A DNA stretch of 64,000 bases, taken from positions 125,183,116 to 125,247,115 of the forward strand of contig NC_057797.1 in NCBI RefSeq assembly GCF_018294505.1, read 5' to 3'. How positions within the stretch are numbered: the stretch's first letter is position 1; each line of letters opens with the position of its first letter. Source of the DNA: Triticum aestivum (taxonomy: Eukaryota > Streptophyta > Magnoliopsida > Poales > Poaceae). The notes under the pieces are model-generated. The model was given only the letters and a program-made list of their open reading frames with translations. It was not told the origin of the DNA and made no database searches. A program made the translations under genes and the position numbers. Positions 9,982 to 21,500 of the stretch are shown here, piece by piece.

Positions 9982-12090
9982 TCATGAGAGAGGCTTAGTC
10001 AATGGGTATGCAATATTCAGATCCGTATGTATCTTGCAAATCTCTATGTCTCCCTCCTTGACTTGATCGCAGATGGAATTGAAGCATCTCTTGATGTGCT
10101 TGGTTCTTTTGTGAAATCTAGATTCCTTTGCCAAGGCAATTACACCGCTATTGTCACAAAAGATTGTCATTGGAGTTGGACACGATGCACTAGGTATGAC
10201 ACCTAGATCGGATATGAACTCCTTCATCCAGACTCCTTCATTTGCTGCTTCTAAAGCAGCTATGTACTCCGCTTCACATGTAGATCCCGCCACGACGCTT
10301 TTCTTAGAACTGTACCAACTGACAGCTCCACCGTTCAATAAAAACATGTATCTGTTTTGTGACTTAGAGTCATCCGGATCAGTGTGAAAGCTTGCATCGA
10401 CGTAACCATTTACGACAAGCTCTTTGTCACCTCCATAAACGAGAAACATATCCTTAGTCCTTTTCAGGTATTTCAGGATGTTCTTGACCGCTGTCCAGTG
10501 ATCCACTCTTGGATTACTTTGGTACCTCCCTGCTAAACTAATAGCAAGGCACACATTAGGTCTGGTATACAGCATTGCATACATGATAGAGCATATGGCT
10601 GAAGCATAGGGAACATCTTTCATTTACTCTCTATCTTTTGCACTGGTCGGGCATTGAGTCTGACTCAACTTCACACCTTGTAACACAGGCAAGAACCCTT
10701 TCTTTGCTTGATCCATTTTGAACTTCTTCAAAACTTTATCAAAGTATGTGCTTTGTGAAAGTCCAATCAAGCATCTTGATCTATCTCTATAGATCTTGAT
10801 GCCCAATATATAAGCAGCTTCACCGAGGTCTTTCATTGAAAAACTCTTATTCAAGTATCCTTTTATGCTATCCAGAAATTCTATATCATTTCCAATCAGC
10901 AATATGTCATCCAGATATAATATTAGAAATGCTACAGAGCTCCCACTCACTTTCCTGTAAATACAGGCTTCTCCAAAAGTCTGTATAAAACCATATGCTG
11001 TGACCACACTATCAAAACCATAGATGGATCGCTGGAGTTTGCACACTTTGTTAGCACCCTTTGGATCGATAAAACCTTCAGGTTGGATCATATACAACTC
11101 TTCTTCCAGAAATCCATTCAGGAATGCAGTCTTTACATCCATTTGCCAAATTTCATAATCATAAAATGCGGCAATTGCTAACATGATTCGGACGGACTCA
11201 AGCATCGCTACGGGTGAGAAGGTCTCATCGTGGTCAACTCCTTGAACTTGTCGAAAACCTTTCGCAACAAGTCGAGCTTTGTAGATAGTAACATTACCGT
11301 CAGCGTCAGGCTTCTTCTTGAAGATCCATTTATTCTCGATGGCTTGCCCATTGGGAAAGTCAACCAAAGTCCACACTTTGTTCTCATACATGGATCCCAT
11401 CTCTGATTTCATGGCCTCAAGCCATTTTGCGGAATCTGGGCTCATCATCGCTTCCTCATAGTTCGTAGGTTCATCATGGTCAAGTAACATGACTTTCAGA
11501 ACATGATTACGATACCACTCTGGTGCGGATCTTACTCTGGTTGACCTACGAGGTCCGGTAGTAACTTGATCTAAAGTTACATGATCTACATCATTAGCTT
11601 CCTCACTAATTGGTGTAGGAGTCACAGGAACAGATTTCTGTGATGAACTACTTTCCAATAAGGGAGCAAGTACAATTAACTCATCAAGTTCTACGTTCCT
11701 CCCACTCACTTCTTTCGAGAGAAAATCATTCTCTAGAAAGGATCCATTCTTACCAACGAATGTCTTGCCTTCGGATCTATGATAGAAGGTGTACCCAACA
11801 GTCTCCTTTGGGTATCCTATGAAGACACATTTCTCTGATTTGGGTTCGAGCTTATCAGGTTGAAGCTTTTTCACATAAGCATCGCAGCCCCAAACTTTAA
11901 GAAACAACAACTTTGGTTTCTTGCCAAACCACAGTTCATAAGGTGTCGTCTCATCGGATTTAGATGGTGCCCTATTTAACGTGAATGCAACTGTCCCTAA
12001 AGCATAACCCCAAAACGATAGCGGTAAATCAGTAAGAGACATCATAGATCGCACCATATCTAGTAAAGTACGATTACGACGTTCAGACAC
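9982..12090 (-). pseudogene. Copia pol: integrase C-terminal part, reverse transcriptase, RNase H
   Basis: The frame 12090-10624 opens in the integrase C-terminal region (ERRNRTLLDMVRSMM), passes through the GKKPKL-type linker, and enters reverse transcriptase (WQMDVKTAFLNG, then YLDDILLIGND with both catalytic Asp). It stops at 10624. The adjoining frame 10623-9982 carries RNase H with GYVDASF, STCEAEYIA and IFCDNSGV, the three acidic positions of the fold. The enzyme set copies element RNA into DNA in cytoplasmic particles. Between SIYG and FDSVV about 11 codons are missing, removing the conserved GLKQA region of reverse transcriptase. With the stop at 10624, this makes the copy inactive. 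The frame is otherwise long, so decay is moderate. Confidence 0.9.
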
Positions 12091-12939
12091 ATCATTACGC
12101 TGTGGTGTTCTGGGTGGCGTGAGTTGCGAAACTATTCCGCATTATTTCAAATGAAGACCAAACTCGTAACTCAAATATTCTCCTCCACGATCAGATCGTA
12201 GAAGTTTTATTTTCTTGTTATGATAATTTTCCACTTCACTCTGAAGTTCTTTGAACTTTTCAAATGTTTCAGACTTATGTTTCATCAAGTAGATATACCC
12301 ATATCTTCTCAAATCATCTGTGAAGGTGAGAAAATAACGATACCCGCCGTGAGCCTCAATATTTATCGGACCACATACATCAGTATGTATGATTTCCTAC
12401 AAATCTGTTGCTCGCTCCATAGTTTCGGAGAACGACGTATTAGTCATCTTGCCCATGAGGCATGGTTCTCAAGTACCAAGTGATTCATAATCAAGTGATT
12501 CCAAAAGTCCATCAGAATGAAGTTTCTTCATGTGCTTTACACCAATATGACCTAAACGGCAGTGCCACCAATAAGTTGCACTATCATTATCAACTCTGCA
12601 TCTTTTAGCTTCAATATTATGAATATGTGTATCACTACTATCGAGATTCATCAAAAATAGACCACTCTTCAAGGGTGCATGACCATAAAAGATATTACTC
12701 ATATAAATAGAACAACCATTATTCTCATATTTAAATGATTAACTGTCTCGCATCAAATAAGATCCAGATATAATGTTCATGCTCAACGCTGGCACCAAAT
12801 AACAATTATTTAGGTCTAAAACTAATCCTGAAGGTAGATGTAGAGGTAACGTGCCGACCGTGATCACATCGACTTTGGAACCGTTTCCCACACGCATCGT
12901 CACCTCATCCTTAGCCAATCTTCGCTTAATCCATAGCCC
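12091..12939 (-). pseudogene. Copia pol: protease C-terminal part and integrase N-terminal and core parts, with stops
   Basis: The open piece 12702-12469 contains YWWHCRLGHIGVKHMKKL, the zinc-binding (HHCC) GAG-pre-integrase region that precedes Copia integrase. From 12468 to 12091 the same protein can be followed through HTDVCGPINIEAHGG-like and LRSDRGGEYLS segments of the integrase core, interrupted by stops. 12703-12939 reads as the C-terminal half of the protease region, also with stops. Integrase would insert the element DNA into the chromosome. This copy cannot make an intact one. Confidence 0.75.
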
Positions 12940-13878
12940 CTATTTCGAGTTACAAATATTAGCAACAGAACCAGTATCAAATACCCAGGTGCTATTGTGA
13001 GCATTAGTAAGGTACACATCAATAACATGTATACCACATATAACTTTGTTCACCTTGCCATCCTTCTTACCCGCCAAATACTTGGGGTAGTTCCGCTTCA
13101 AGTGACCAATCCCTTTGCAGTAGAAGCACTCAGTCTCAGGCTTAGGTCCAGACTTGGGTTTCTTCACTTGAGCCACAACTTGCATGCCGTTCTTCTTGAA
13201 GTTCCCCTTCTTCCCTTTACCCTTTTTCTTGAAACTGGTGGTCTTGTTGACCATCAACACTTGATGCTCCTTCTTGATTTCTACCTCTACAGCCTTTAGC
13301 ATTGCGAAGAGCTCAGGAATCGTCTTATCCATCCCTTGCATATTATAGTTCATCACAAAGCTCTTGTAGCTTGCTGGAAGTGATTGAAGAACTCTGTCGT
13401 TGACACTATCATCATGAAGATTAACTCCCAGTTGAGTCAAGTGGTTGTGGTACCTAGACATTCTGAGTATATGTTCACTGACAGAATTATTCTCCTCCAT
13501 CTTGCAGGTGTAGAACTTATTGGAGACTTCATATCTCTCAATTCAGGCATTTGCTTGAAATATTAACTTCAACTCCTGGAACATCTCATATGCTCCATGA
13601 CGTTCAAAACATCGTTGAAGTCCCGGTTCTAAGCCGTAAAGCATGGCACACTGAACTATTGAGTAGTCATCAACACGCGACTGCCAGGCATTCACAATGT
13701 CCGCAGTTGCCGGCGCGGGTGGTACACCTAGTGGTGCTTCCAGGACGTAATTCTTCTGTGCAGTAATGAGGAGAATCCTCAAGTTACGGACACAGTCCGT
13801 GTAATTGCTACCATCATCTTTCAACTTTGCTTTCTCTAGGAACGCATTAAAATTCAACGGAACAACAACACGGGCCAT
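12940..13878 (-). pseudogene. Copia gag with protease start
   Basis: The start is the ATG at 13878 (MARVVVPLNFNAFLEKAK), with the leader upstream free of coding sequence. 13878-13543 is the N-terminal gag half. A small break at 13501-13542 separates it from 13500-12940, which carries the rest of gag (MQGMDKTIPELFAMLKAVEV), a Lys-rich stretch, a zinc knuckle and the protease motif WVFDTGSVANI. The knuckle CFYCKGIGHLKRNY has Tyr where the last Cys should be, so zinc binding would be impaired. Gag packages the element RNA into particles. The DTGS motif marks the aspartic protease. Confidence 0.85.
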
Positions 13879-14559
13879 CTATCTACAACAACATAGACAT
13901 GCAAAATACTATCAGGTACTAAGTTCATGATAAATTAAAGTTCAATTAATCATATTACTAAGAACTCCCACTTAGACAGACATCCCTCTAATCATCTAAG
14001 TGATAACATGATCCATATCAACTAAACCATGTCTGATTATCATGTGACATGGAGTAGTTTTCAATGGCAAACATGACTATGTTAATCATATCTACTATTT
14101 GATTCACGCTCGACCTTTTGGTCTTAGTGTTCCGAGGCCATATCTGCATATGCTAGGCTCGTCAAGTTTAACCCGAGTATTCTGCATGTGCAAAACTGGC
14201 TTGCACCCATTGTATGTGAAGGTAGAGCTTATCACCCGATCATCACGTGGTGTCTCGGCACGACGACCTTTTGCAACGGTGCATACTCAGGGAGAACACT
14301 TATACCTTGAAATTTAGTGAGAGATCATCTTATAATGTTATCGTCGATCTAAGCAAAATAAGATGCATAAAAGATAAACATCACATGCAATCAATATAAG
14401 TGATATGATATGGCCATCATCATCTTGTGCCTGTGATCTACATCTCCAAAGCACCGTCATGATCACCATCGTCACCGTCTTGACACCTTGATCTCCATCG
14501 AAGCATCATTGTCATCATGCCAACTATTGCCTCCACGACTATCGCTACCGCTTAGTGAT
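13879..14559 (-). other. Copia 5' leader, left part
   Basis: This non-coding stretch between gag and the nested insertion matches the leader of the Copia pieces at 48068-48750 and, on the other strand, at about 54950-55570. No gene is seen. The leader resumes at 24684 after the insertion. Confidence 0.8.
14555..14559. repeat. Target-site duplication GTGAT, left copy
   Basis: GTGAT lies just before the Gypsy LTR start TGTAGCGACC and is repeated at 24684-24688. The uninterrupted Copia leader at 48740-48760 (CTTAGTGATAAAGTAAAG) has it once, confirming the insertion site. Confidence 0.95.
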
Positions 14560-17500
14560 TGTAGCGACCTGACCCGAATGGATCAAGTCTCTATGCTTAA
14601 GTGTCATCCCTGGATCGGTATGCTGACACACACAGTACTCGAGGATTTATAACAGAGGTAAATCACATGTAAAAGTAACGTAAATACTATTACCTCAATC
14701 CAAAATAGCGGAAGTAACATGGTTGTGGATTCCCATCAACACCAACGGCAAAGTTGAGTGTAGAAATCGTAACCCTAACGTATCACTTACTCATCGTAAG
14801 AAATCCTGCAACATGAGACGTTGCAGCCACAGAGGGTTAGTACATTGAATGTACTGGCAAATTCACACTATAGAGAAATGATGAATAATGGCTATCACTA
14901 CATGCGTATTTGGCTGGTGGGAAAACTCTACGGTTATAAGGTTTTTGCGAGAAGCCAATTTTTCATACTGCAAAGGAATAAATTTATTTAACTATCATGG
15001 TGGTTGTTAAACATCGAGAATGGTTGACAACATTCTCAATCCCAATTAAGTAATATCATTAAACCCAACAATATTTATTTAAAGTAACGTGATGAGATCA
15101 ATATGATAATCCAAGAACTAGATACTCAAGATGTCCATAACCGGGGACACGGCTAACCATGATTAGTTTATATACTCTGCAGAGGTTTGCGCACTTTTCC
15201 CACAAGACTCGATCTCCTCCGTTGGATTTCTCGCACTACATGGTATTTGAGAAACGAATGACCGAGACATAGTCTTTCAGAAGCGTTTGCACCTTACGAT
15301 GGGTAGACCGTACCACCTACAACCCCTACATCTGCTAGTCTACCACTATAAGAGTTCGCACGACTTAATCAACTATGCTAGAGCCCATAATAGCTTGTGG
15401 CTACACACGGAAGTTTCTAGCATGAATAATCTTACGATCCCTTTGAGCCTGGGTGACGGACCGTAGGATGATCACACGGTATATCCCCGGGATCTCCTAG
15501 GACAACACTGGTATATCCCCAGGTGTCCGGGCAAGTCCACTGGTATATCCCCAGGGTGCCCCTAGCAATCCACCCAGATGTGTATTCAAGTTGCCACCTT
15601 AGGTTGAACCATTAAATAACAATCTCACATCTGTCATGGATTTCACTCATACCCAAACCACGTCTACGAGCATAGCATAGCAATATAAGCAACGCGTAGA
15701 AGTAACTCCCAAGGGTTTGATAGTAATAGGGTAATAGGTTCCTACCTCAGTAACTACTTCCCAATACCCACATGTTATCAATCCTACTCATGCAATGTTT
15801 GAGGGTTGAAACTAATGCATAAAAACTGGGTACGAAAGGGATATGATCAAAGTGTGAACTTGCCTGCAATGTCGAAGAAGATGATTCGCACTCAAAACTC
15901 TTGATAGTCCTACTCGTCACACTCCGATCAATCTATCGTACGCAAGCAGTAGTAACCACACATAAGCAATCACTCAAAAGATCAGAAAGAACGGAGAAGA
16001 CGATTCAGAAAACTTCAAACCAAGCAAATAACTCTTGCAACATAAAACAATTTCTAACAGTACCAAAATTATGTGAATTTGGCCTTATTAGAATGTTTAG
16101 GTCAAGAGCTTAGATTTGCAAAAAGAATCAACTCAAACGAAGCGACGAAACTCAAGTTATGATCAAACGAAGTTTGAACTCAAATCTGATCTAATTAAAA
16201 TTTTAAACTTTTCAAAATTATTTTTGAGTTGTATTAATGGTTAGAGGAGATCATAACGAAGACGTGGGCGTTGGTTTCGTTGGATTTGGACTAACGAGTA
16301 AAAAGTTATAGTCGTTTGAAAACCAGGGGCTTATTTGTAAAGAAAATATTCACAAACGAGTCCCTGGCAGAAAAACTAAAAGAAAAAGAAAAAGAGAAAT
16401 GCTACCGAACGAACGTTCGCTACAGACTGCTTAAAGGACGAAAACCGTTCGCTACAGATCTAAACAGGTGAACGTTCGCTATCTAACAAAACCAAAAGAA
16501 AATAAACCGTACTAAAAGAAAATCGAACTATATAACAAAAACAGGCGGGGTTTTCTCGGTTTATACCGGTCGGGTGAGATGAACCGGTGGCGGTGGTGGT
16601 TTTTTGTCCGGAGAGGCGGGACAGCGGCGACGGCGAACTCCGGCGCGGCGGAACAGCGGCGCGGGGCGGCACTGCGAGCGGCGGGGTGGTGCGGGCGATG
16701 CGGGGAGGCAAGCGGCGGGCGCAGCTACGGCGGCGGCAGCGGCGGTGCGATGTGCGGCGACGGCTGCAGATCTCAGCGGCGGCGGCGGCGATCTGCGAGG
16801 GCGGCGGTGCGAAGCGAGAGGAGGCGAGGGCGGCGCGGGGCTGCGACTTTAAAGGAGGAGGAGACGTGGAGGAGGGGCGACGGGGCGCCGTGGGAGCGCC
16901 GGACTCCGACGAGTCCGGGAGGCGCACGGGAGGAGGAAGGCGGCGCTGTGCCTGGGCCGTGGCCTGGCCTAGTGCTGGGTCGGCCCAGTTCGGCTTCGGC
17001 CTAATTTTTTTAAACGCAGTCAAACAAAAAGTAATAAAATAAAATAAATAAAAATACTATATAGGCATATAATATATCAAAATCTTCAGAAAAAAAATCC
17101 TACAAGGTGAACATTTTTCTAGAGTCAAATAAAATCTACACAATTTCAAATAAATCAAATACTGTTGCTGCTCTAATAAAATCCAACCAAAAATCATTTT
17201 AAAAAATACCAAAATGAATTCAAATTTATTTCTCTCCAATTTTCTATTGTAGGGAATCATGTTACCCTATTTTCCATGTATTTTATTTTTGGAGGAAAAT
17301 AATTTGAATGAAACTCAAATAACTCCAAATTGAAAATAAATTCAAAAGAACTTTGAATTTAATTCTTTGAAACTCCCAACTCATATTTCATATAATTTGA
17401 AGAAGTCATTTTATCTTCTCTCATGAAAATCATTGATCTGCATGAAGTTTATGAATTGAAATATTTCCAAATGAATATTCAATTATTTTCAAATACCCTT

Positions 17501-17739
17501 TCATTTAATTTAAATGGAAGAAGTCATATCATCTTCGCTCAAAGGTTTTGTATTTGAAAAGAATTTGAATTCATGGAGATCAGAAAGCAAATATGAAAGT
17601 TTGGGAAAGTCCTTTTATTCCCTCTCATTTAACTTTCAAAAGTTCGAATTTCACTCAATCAATCACACAACAATCAAATAATCAATCAATCTATCTATTT
17701 ATTTTAACATTCCAAAATTTAGAATTTTGGGATGTTACA
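14560..17739 (-). mobile_element. 3' LTR of the gag-only Gypsy element
   Basis: 3180 bp, a close match to 21501-24683 throughout. It contains a very GC-rich, GGC-repeat-dominated block at about 16580-17000 and an AT-rich end. The several open frames in the GC-rich block occur on both strands and in both LTRs, and are composition artefacts rather than genes. Confidence 0.92.
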
Positions 17740-19657
17740 AACCTACCACCCTTAAAATGAATCTCGTCCTCGAGATTCGGAGAGGCTAGCAAGAAATAGG
17801 TTAGGGTTTGGGGGTCTCCTCAAAATCCATCGATCATCACACGGGGTCTGGGTGCTACCACCCTTAGAAGCATGGTTACCGTTCCATCAAAACTCATATA
17901 CTCCATCCTTATTCTTGACAGTATCGGTTTTCTCATATCGTAAGGATAATTCCTGCTCTGGGCTCTTCCGGTAGTGTCATAAACTTTTCCTCAATTCTTC
18001 TGTATCCTTTCTTCCGGGTAAGATTATTCCGGGACTAGGTTTTCTTAGCTGACGGGTCTGGCTCCAAAACTAAACAACTATCGATAACTCATGGTGGTCA
18101 ACCATTTATGGTTTCTCCTGCAGGAAATGGGTCTGGGTTGATCCTCACCGTATAACCAACGGTTGGTAAAGCTGCCTTGTACAAGGGAAAAATTGCTATA
18201 CCATTCTAAGGTTTAAACAAGGTTTAATATCGTCGTCTCTCTACTATAGGTAAGTCACTCAGATTTACCATCCCACATAGCAAGGCGAATAATAAGAGTA
18301 AGTCGGTATGGTGATCAATCCATCCCGCACCCAAATCATTACCCTGTATACGGTTTAGCGAATCTCGCGTTCTAACACTCGGTCATCCTCACAAGCATTG
18401 CAGAATTTCTCTTGTCCACGAACTACGTTCGGAATAATCCATTGATTCTGCAAGCCAAACAAACATCTATCGTTTCTTCACCACTCTCAGGTTTTGCGTA
18501 AACTCCTATAAAATCGTCGGTTGATAAAATCGTAACTTCTTTCAGGGTTTTTCCTTCAACAAGAATGTGCTTGCTTCTTGGCAGGTCCTGGGGCCTGTGG
18601 GTTATGGCCCATCTCATCACTTGTAGTCCTTGAACTTATCATCGGGCAACTGATCATTATTCCAACTTCCAACTTCCTAGTATTCTTAAATCCATCCAAT
18701 TTTACTGTCTTACTTCCTTCTATTGGCACCAACCTAGGACATGATTACTCAGACTCATCATGGAGTTTCCCTTGATCCATATTTCCAACATCATACCTCC
18801 TCTATATCCAATAGTAATTTATCTCTTCATCCTCGTTGGATATCCCTCATACCAAGATAAAAACTTATACTTATGGAGTCCATACTCTACTTCGTGGAAC
18901 ATCATTATCCTTTCCAGGGTCAAGCATCCTTACAGGGAAATATTGGCCATCTCTGCATGGCACTCTTCAACTAAGAAACGTGAAACACATCATGAACTCC
19001 TGACAGTCCTTCGGGTAACTCCAACTTGTAGGCCACTTCTCTCATACGCTCCAAAACTTAGTATGTCCTACAAATCTCGGGGCTAATTTTCCCTTAAATC
19101 CAAATCGTTTAAATCCTCGCAGAGGGAACACATGAGGACATGCTCTGTCTCCAATTTCATAGACTACCTCCTTGCGTTTTTTTAGTCTGCATAACTCTTC
19201 TGCCTGGACTGAGCTACCTTCAGTCTATCTCGTATCAACTTAACATTCTCTTCTGACTCCTTGATCACATTTGTTCCAACAACTGACGGTCTCCAACTTC
19301 ATCCCACATATTCTTGGGGTATCACACATATCGAGACAAAACTCGTATTTATTTTGTCTGAAATCCACTCACTGGAGTATCCTTATCTTTTCCAGGGGTC
19401 AACGGTCCTTATAGGATACTACCACCCTTAAAATGCACAAATCTTCCATAGACCATATTTCTCATATCCTCAGAAATGGTCAAAATCCTTCTTCATAGAG
19501 TAACAACTCATAAAATCCATATTAGTTCCAACGATGCTAACTTTATTCATTCTCAAATGATTACAATCTCTTGCTCTTCCATTACATGTCTCAACTCAAT
19601 CACCTTGATACAAAAGAGTTGTTCTCCCTTCTACTACTATACTTCTCACAGACTCAA
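17740..19657 (-). other. Non-coding 3' internal region of the gag-only Gypsy element
   Basis: No pol domain or other recognisable gene is seen. Next to the LTR the - strand reads AAGGGTGGTAGGTTTG, the likely polypurine tract (about 17741-17755). The same CTACCACCCTT string on the + strand recurs near 17856 and 19420, as if the tract region had been copied within the element. Confidence 0.7.
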
Positions 19658-20278
19658 CTATTTATCACCAGTCTCCTTCTCCTCGGGGCATTCTCTGGCA
19701 AAGTGCCCTGCTCCATTACAACTAAAACATATTACTTCTGACAAGTCTTGAGGTTTCCTTTTTGGGCAACTGTTGAGGTAGTGCCCTGTCTCCTTGCACC
19801 TGTAACAGGTGATATGACTCAGGTCCTTCCTGGAATCCAATCTGCTTCTCTTCCTGGACCTTTCCATGCCAATCATGGCTTCTATTTCTTGTGGGTCATA
19901 TTCTACTTCCTCTGTCGGGAATTCTACTAGATCCCCGTTCAAACAATTCTGGGAGATGTGTCCTTCTTCTCCACGAATCTTGCATGCACCAGGTTTCTTC
20001 ATGTCCTTTCCATAAGGCTTCAACTTCTAGGACACAAACCGAGACTTTGGCAAAGTCAACTTAAATTCTTTCCAAGTGGTTACTCCTTGCCATCCATTGA
20101 TGGTTTGGTACATTCTCCAACAAGTAGCGGCACCTCTTTCAAAGCACTGAAGAGCATGGTGGGTCGTATCATGTCCAACTATAGGGTTATTCTCCATGTG
20201 ATCCTCCATGTTCTGAATCCATCGGTCCGTCTCCAATTGACTCATTGATCCAGAAAATATAAGCTCATCTTCATTCAT
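19658..20278 (-). pseudogene. Gag of the non-autonomous Gypsy element, three zinc knuckles
   Basis: The frame runs from 20278 with one TAG at about 20024-20026, and ends at 19658. The first 83 residues (MNEDELIFSGSMSQLETDRW onward) resemble the retrotransposon gag core. The second part has three knuckle-like motifs: CKIRGEEGHISQNC, CYRCKETGHYLNSC and CFSCNGAGHFAREC. The last two keep CX2CX4HX4C. In the first the second Cys is Arg. No protease follows the knuckles, because the frame closes at ETGDK. Gag would coat the element RNA. A Leu/Glu-rich piece at 20631-20831 may be a further remnant upstream. One stop codon makes this copy defective. Confidence 0.8.
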
Positions 20279-21484
20279 CCTCTATAGGGTCCAAGGGTTT
20301 GGGGTAAGATAGAAGAGAGGGAGAGGGATACACACAATGCAAACAAAAGTTTTGAAAAGACAGATTTTATTGTGGTTGTCAAAAAACATCAAACAAATGA
20401 CAGCTCACAAACATCGCATCTAACGTAGGTATATAACAGGGGTTTGGTCTTCTAAAGGTCAATAAATCATCAACTCTTCAAACTCTTCAAGCCTTGTTCA
20501 TGCCTCCAATGGCTTCTTCCGATCATGCTTGTCTTTCTCAAGTTCTTTTGCCAGATCAACTCTGTTGATGCGAAGTCTCTCATGACGTCCTTTAATATTC
20601 TGGAGTTGCATTCCAAACTTCTGGGTTTCATCAAACTCGACCTGAACCATGATCTTGCTGTCCTTCAGTTCTTAACGAATCTCCGGTATCTCGAGGTTGT
20701 AGCTCCTCCAGCTTGGCTACTTTCAGCCTTTGGTTCCTGAGTTCTTCACGAAATGCTTCCTTGTCTAATACGGCTTCATGGAGCTCCACCTTAAAATTCT
20801 TGAGGTAACACTCCAGATCCTGGTGATACACTAGGTAAGGTTAAAACTTTACCTCTTGCTGATAGATGCTCCATCAGCCTTTTACCATCCAATCCTACCA
20901 TGCATATGCATGCTTAACTCAGCACGGTGACAATAGCATAAGCGGGCGATAACATCATGGATAGCTGTGTTTCTGCTCTTGTCATTTCCATGAGCTATCT
21001 CTCCATAGTTGATATCTCCTGCCTTAGGGTTTTCCTTGACAGAACTTTAAGTTTTTAACTCTCCATGCTCCGGTCTTTCTCCGATACACCATGATCTCGG
21101 GCATTGACAACTTCCATAATCTGTCAAGTTCCATAAGGGTAGCCTTCCTAGGTCATACAAATCTAGGGATTCTTCAGAGCCTTCAAATTCTACTTGTCTT
21201 TGGAGTCTTCAACCGTTGTAGTTTCCATTATTCAGATGCACAGTAAAATCCTCTTCATTCCAAAGCGGTCTTAGTTGTCCAATATCTTGTACTTATTGGA
21301 GTAGTCTTATCCGTCAAATCTTCGAGTGATCCAAAGGGAAAAGGGATATGGTCTCACTAAAGGGAATTTTTGAATAAGCTCAGAAGAGAAGAGAGGTAAA
21401 AGATCTTTTGAAAGGGAAAATTGTAGAGAAAAATCTTTGCTATGGGCTTGCTAGTTTCTAGGGTCACGTCCTACAGTCAACATG
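20279..21484 (-). other. 5' internal region of the gag-only Gypsy element
   Basis: Between the primer-binding site and gag there is only a short coiled-coil-like open frame (20831-20631, Leu/Glu/Lys rich) and otherwise no coding signal. It probably represents leader and degraded N-terminal gag. Confidence 0.5.
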
Positions 21485-21497
21485 TGCTCTGATACCA
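21485..21497 (-). other. tRNA-iMet primer-binding site of the gag-only Gypsy element
   Basis: On the - strand this reads TGGTATCAGAGCA, three bases from the 5' LTR. It matches the 3' end of initiator Met tRNA used by most plant LTR elements, and fixes the - orientation. Confidence 0.92.
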
Positions 21498-21500
21498 TCT

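Noticed and set aside
16460..17042. Long overlapping open frames on both strands (up to 187 residues)
   Set aside because: They lie in the GGC-rich block of an LTR and recur with changes at 23401-23989 in its partner. The composition removes stop codons and no protein family is recognisable.
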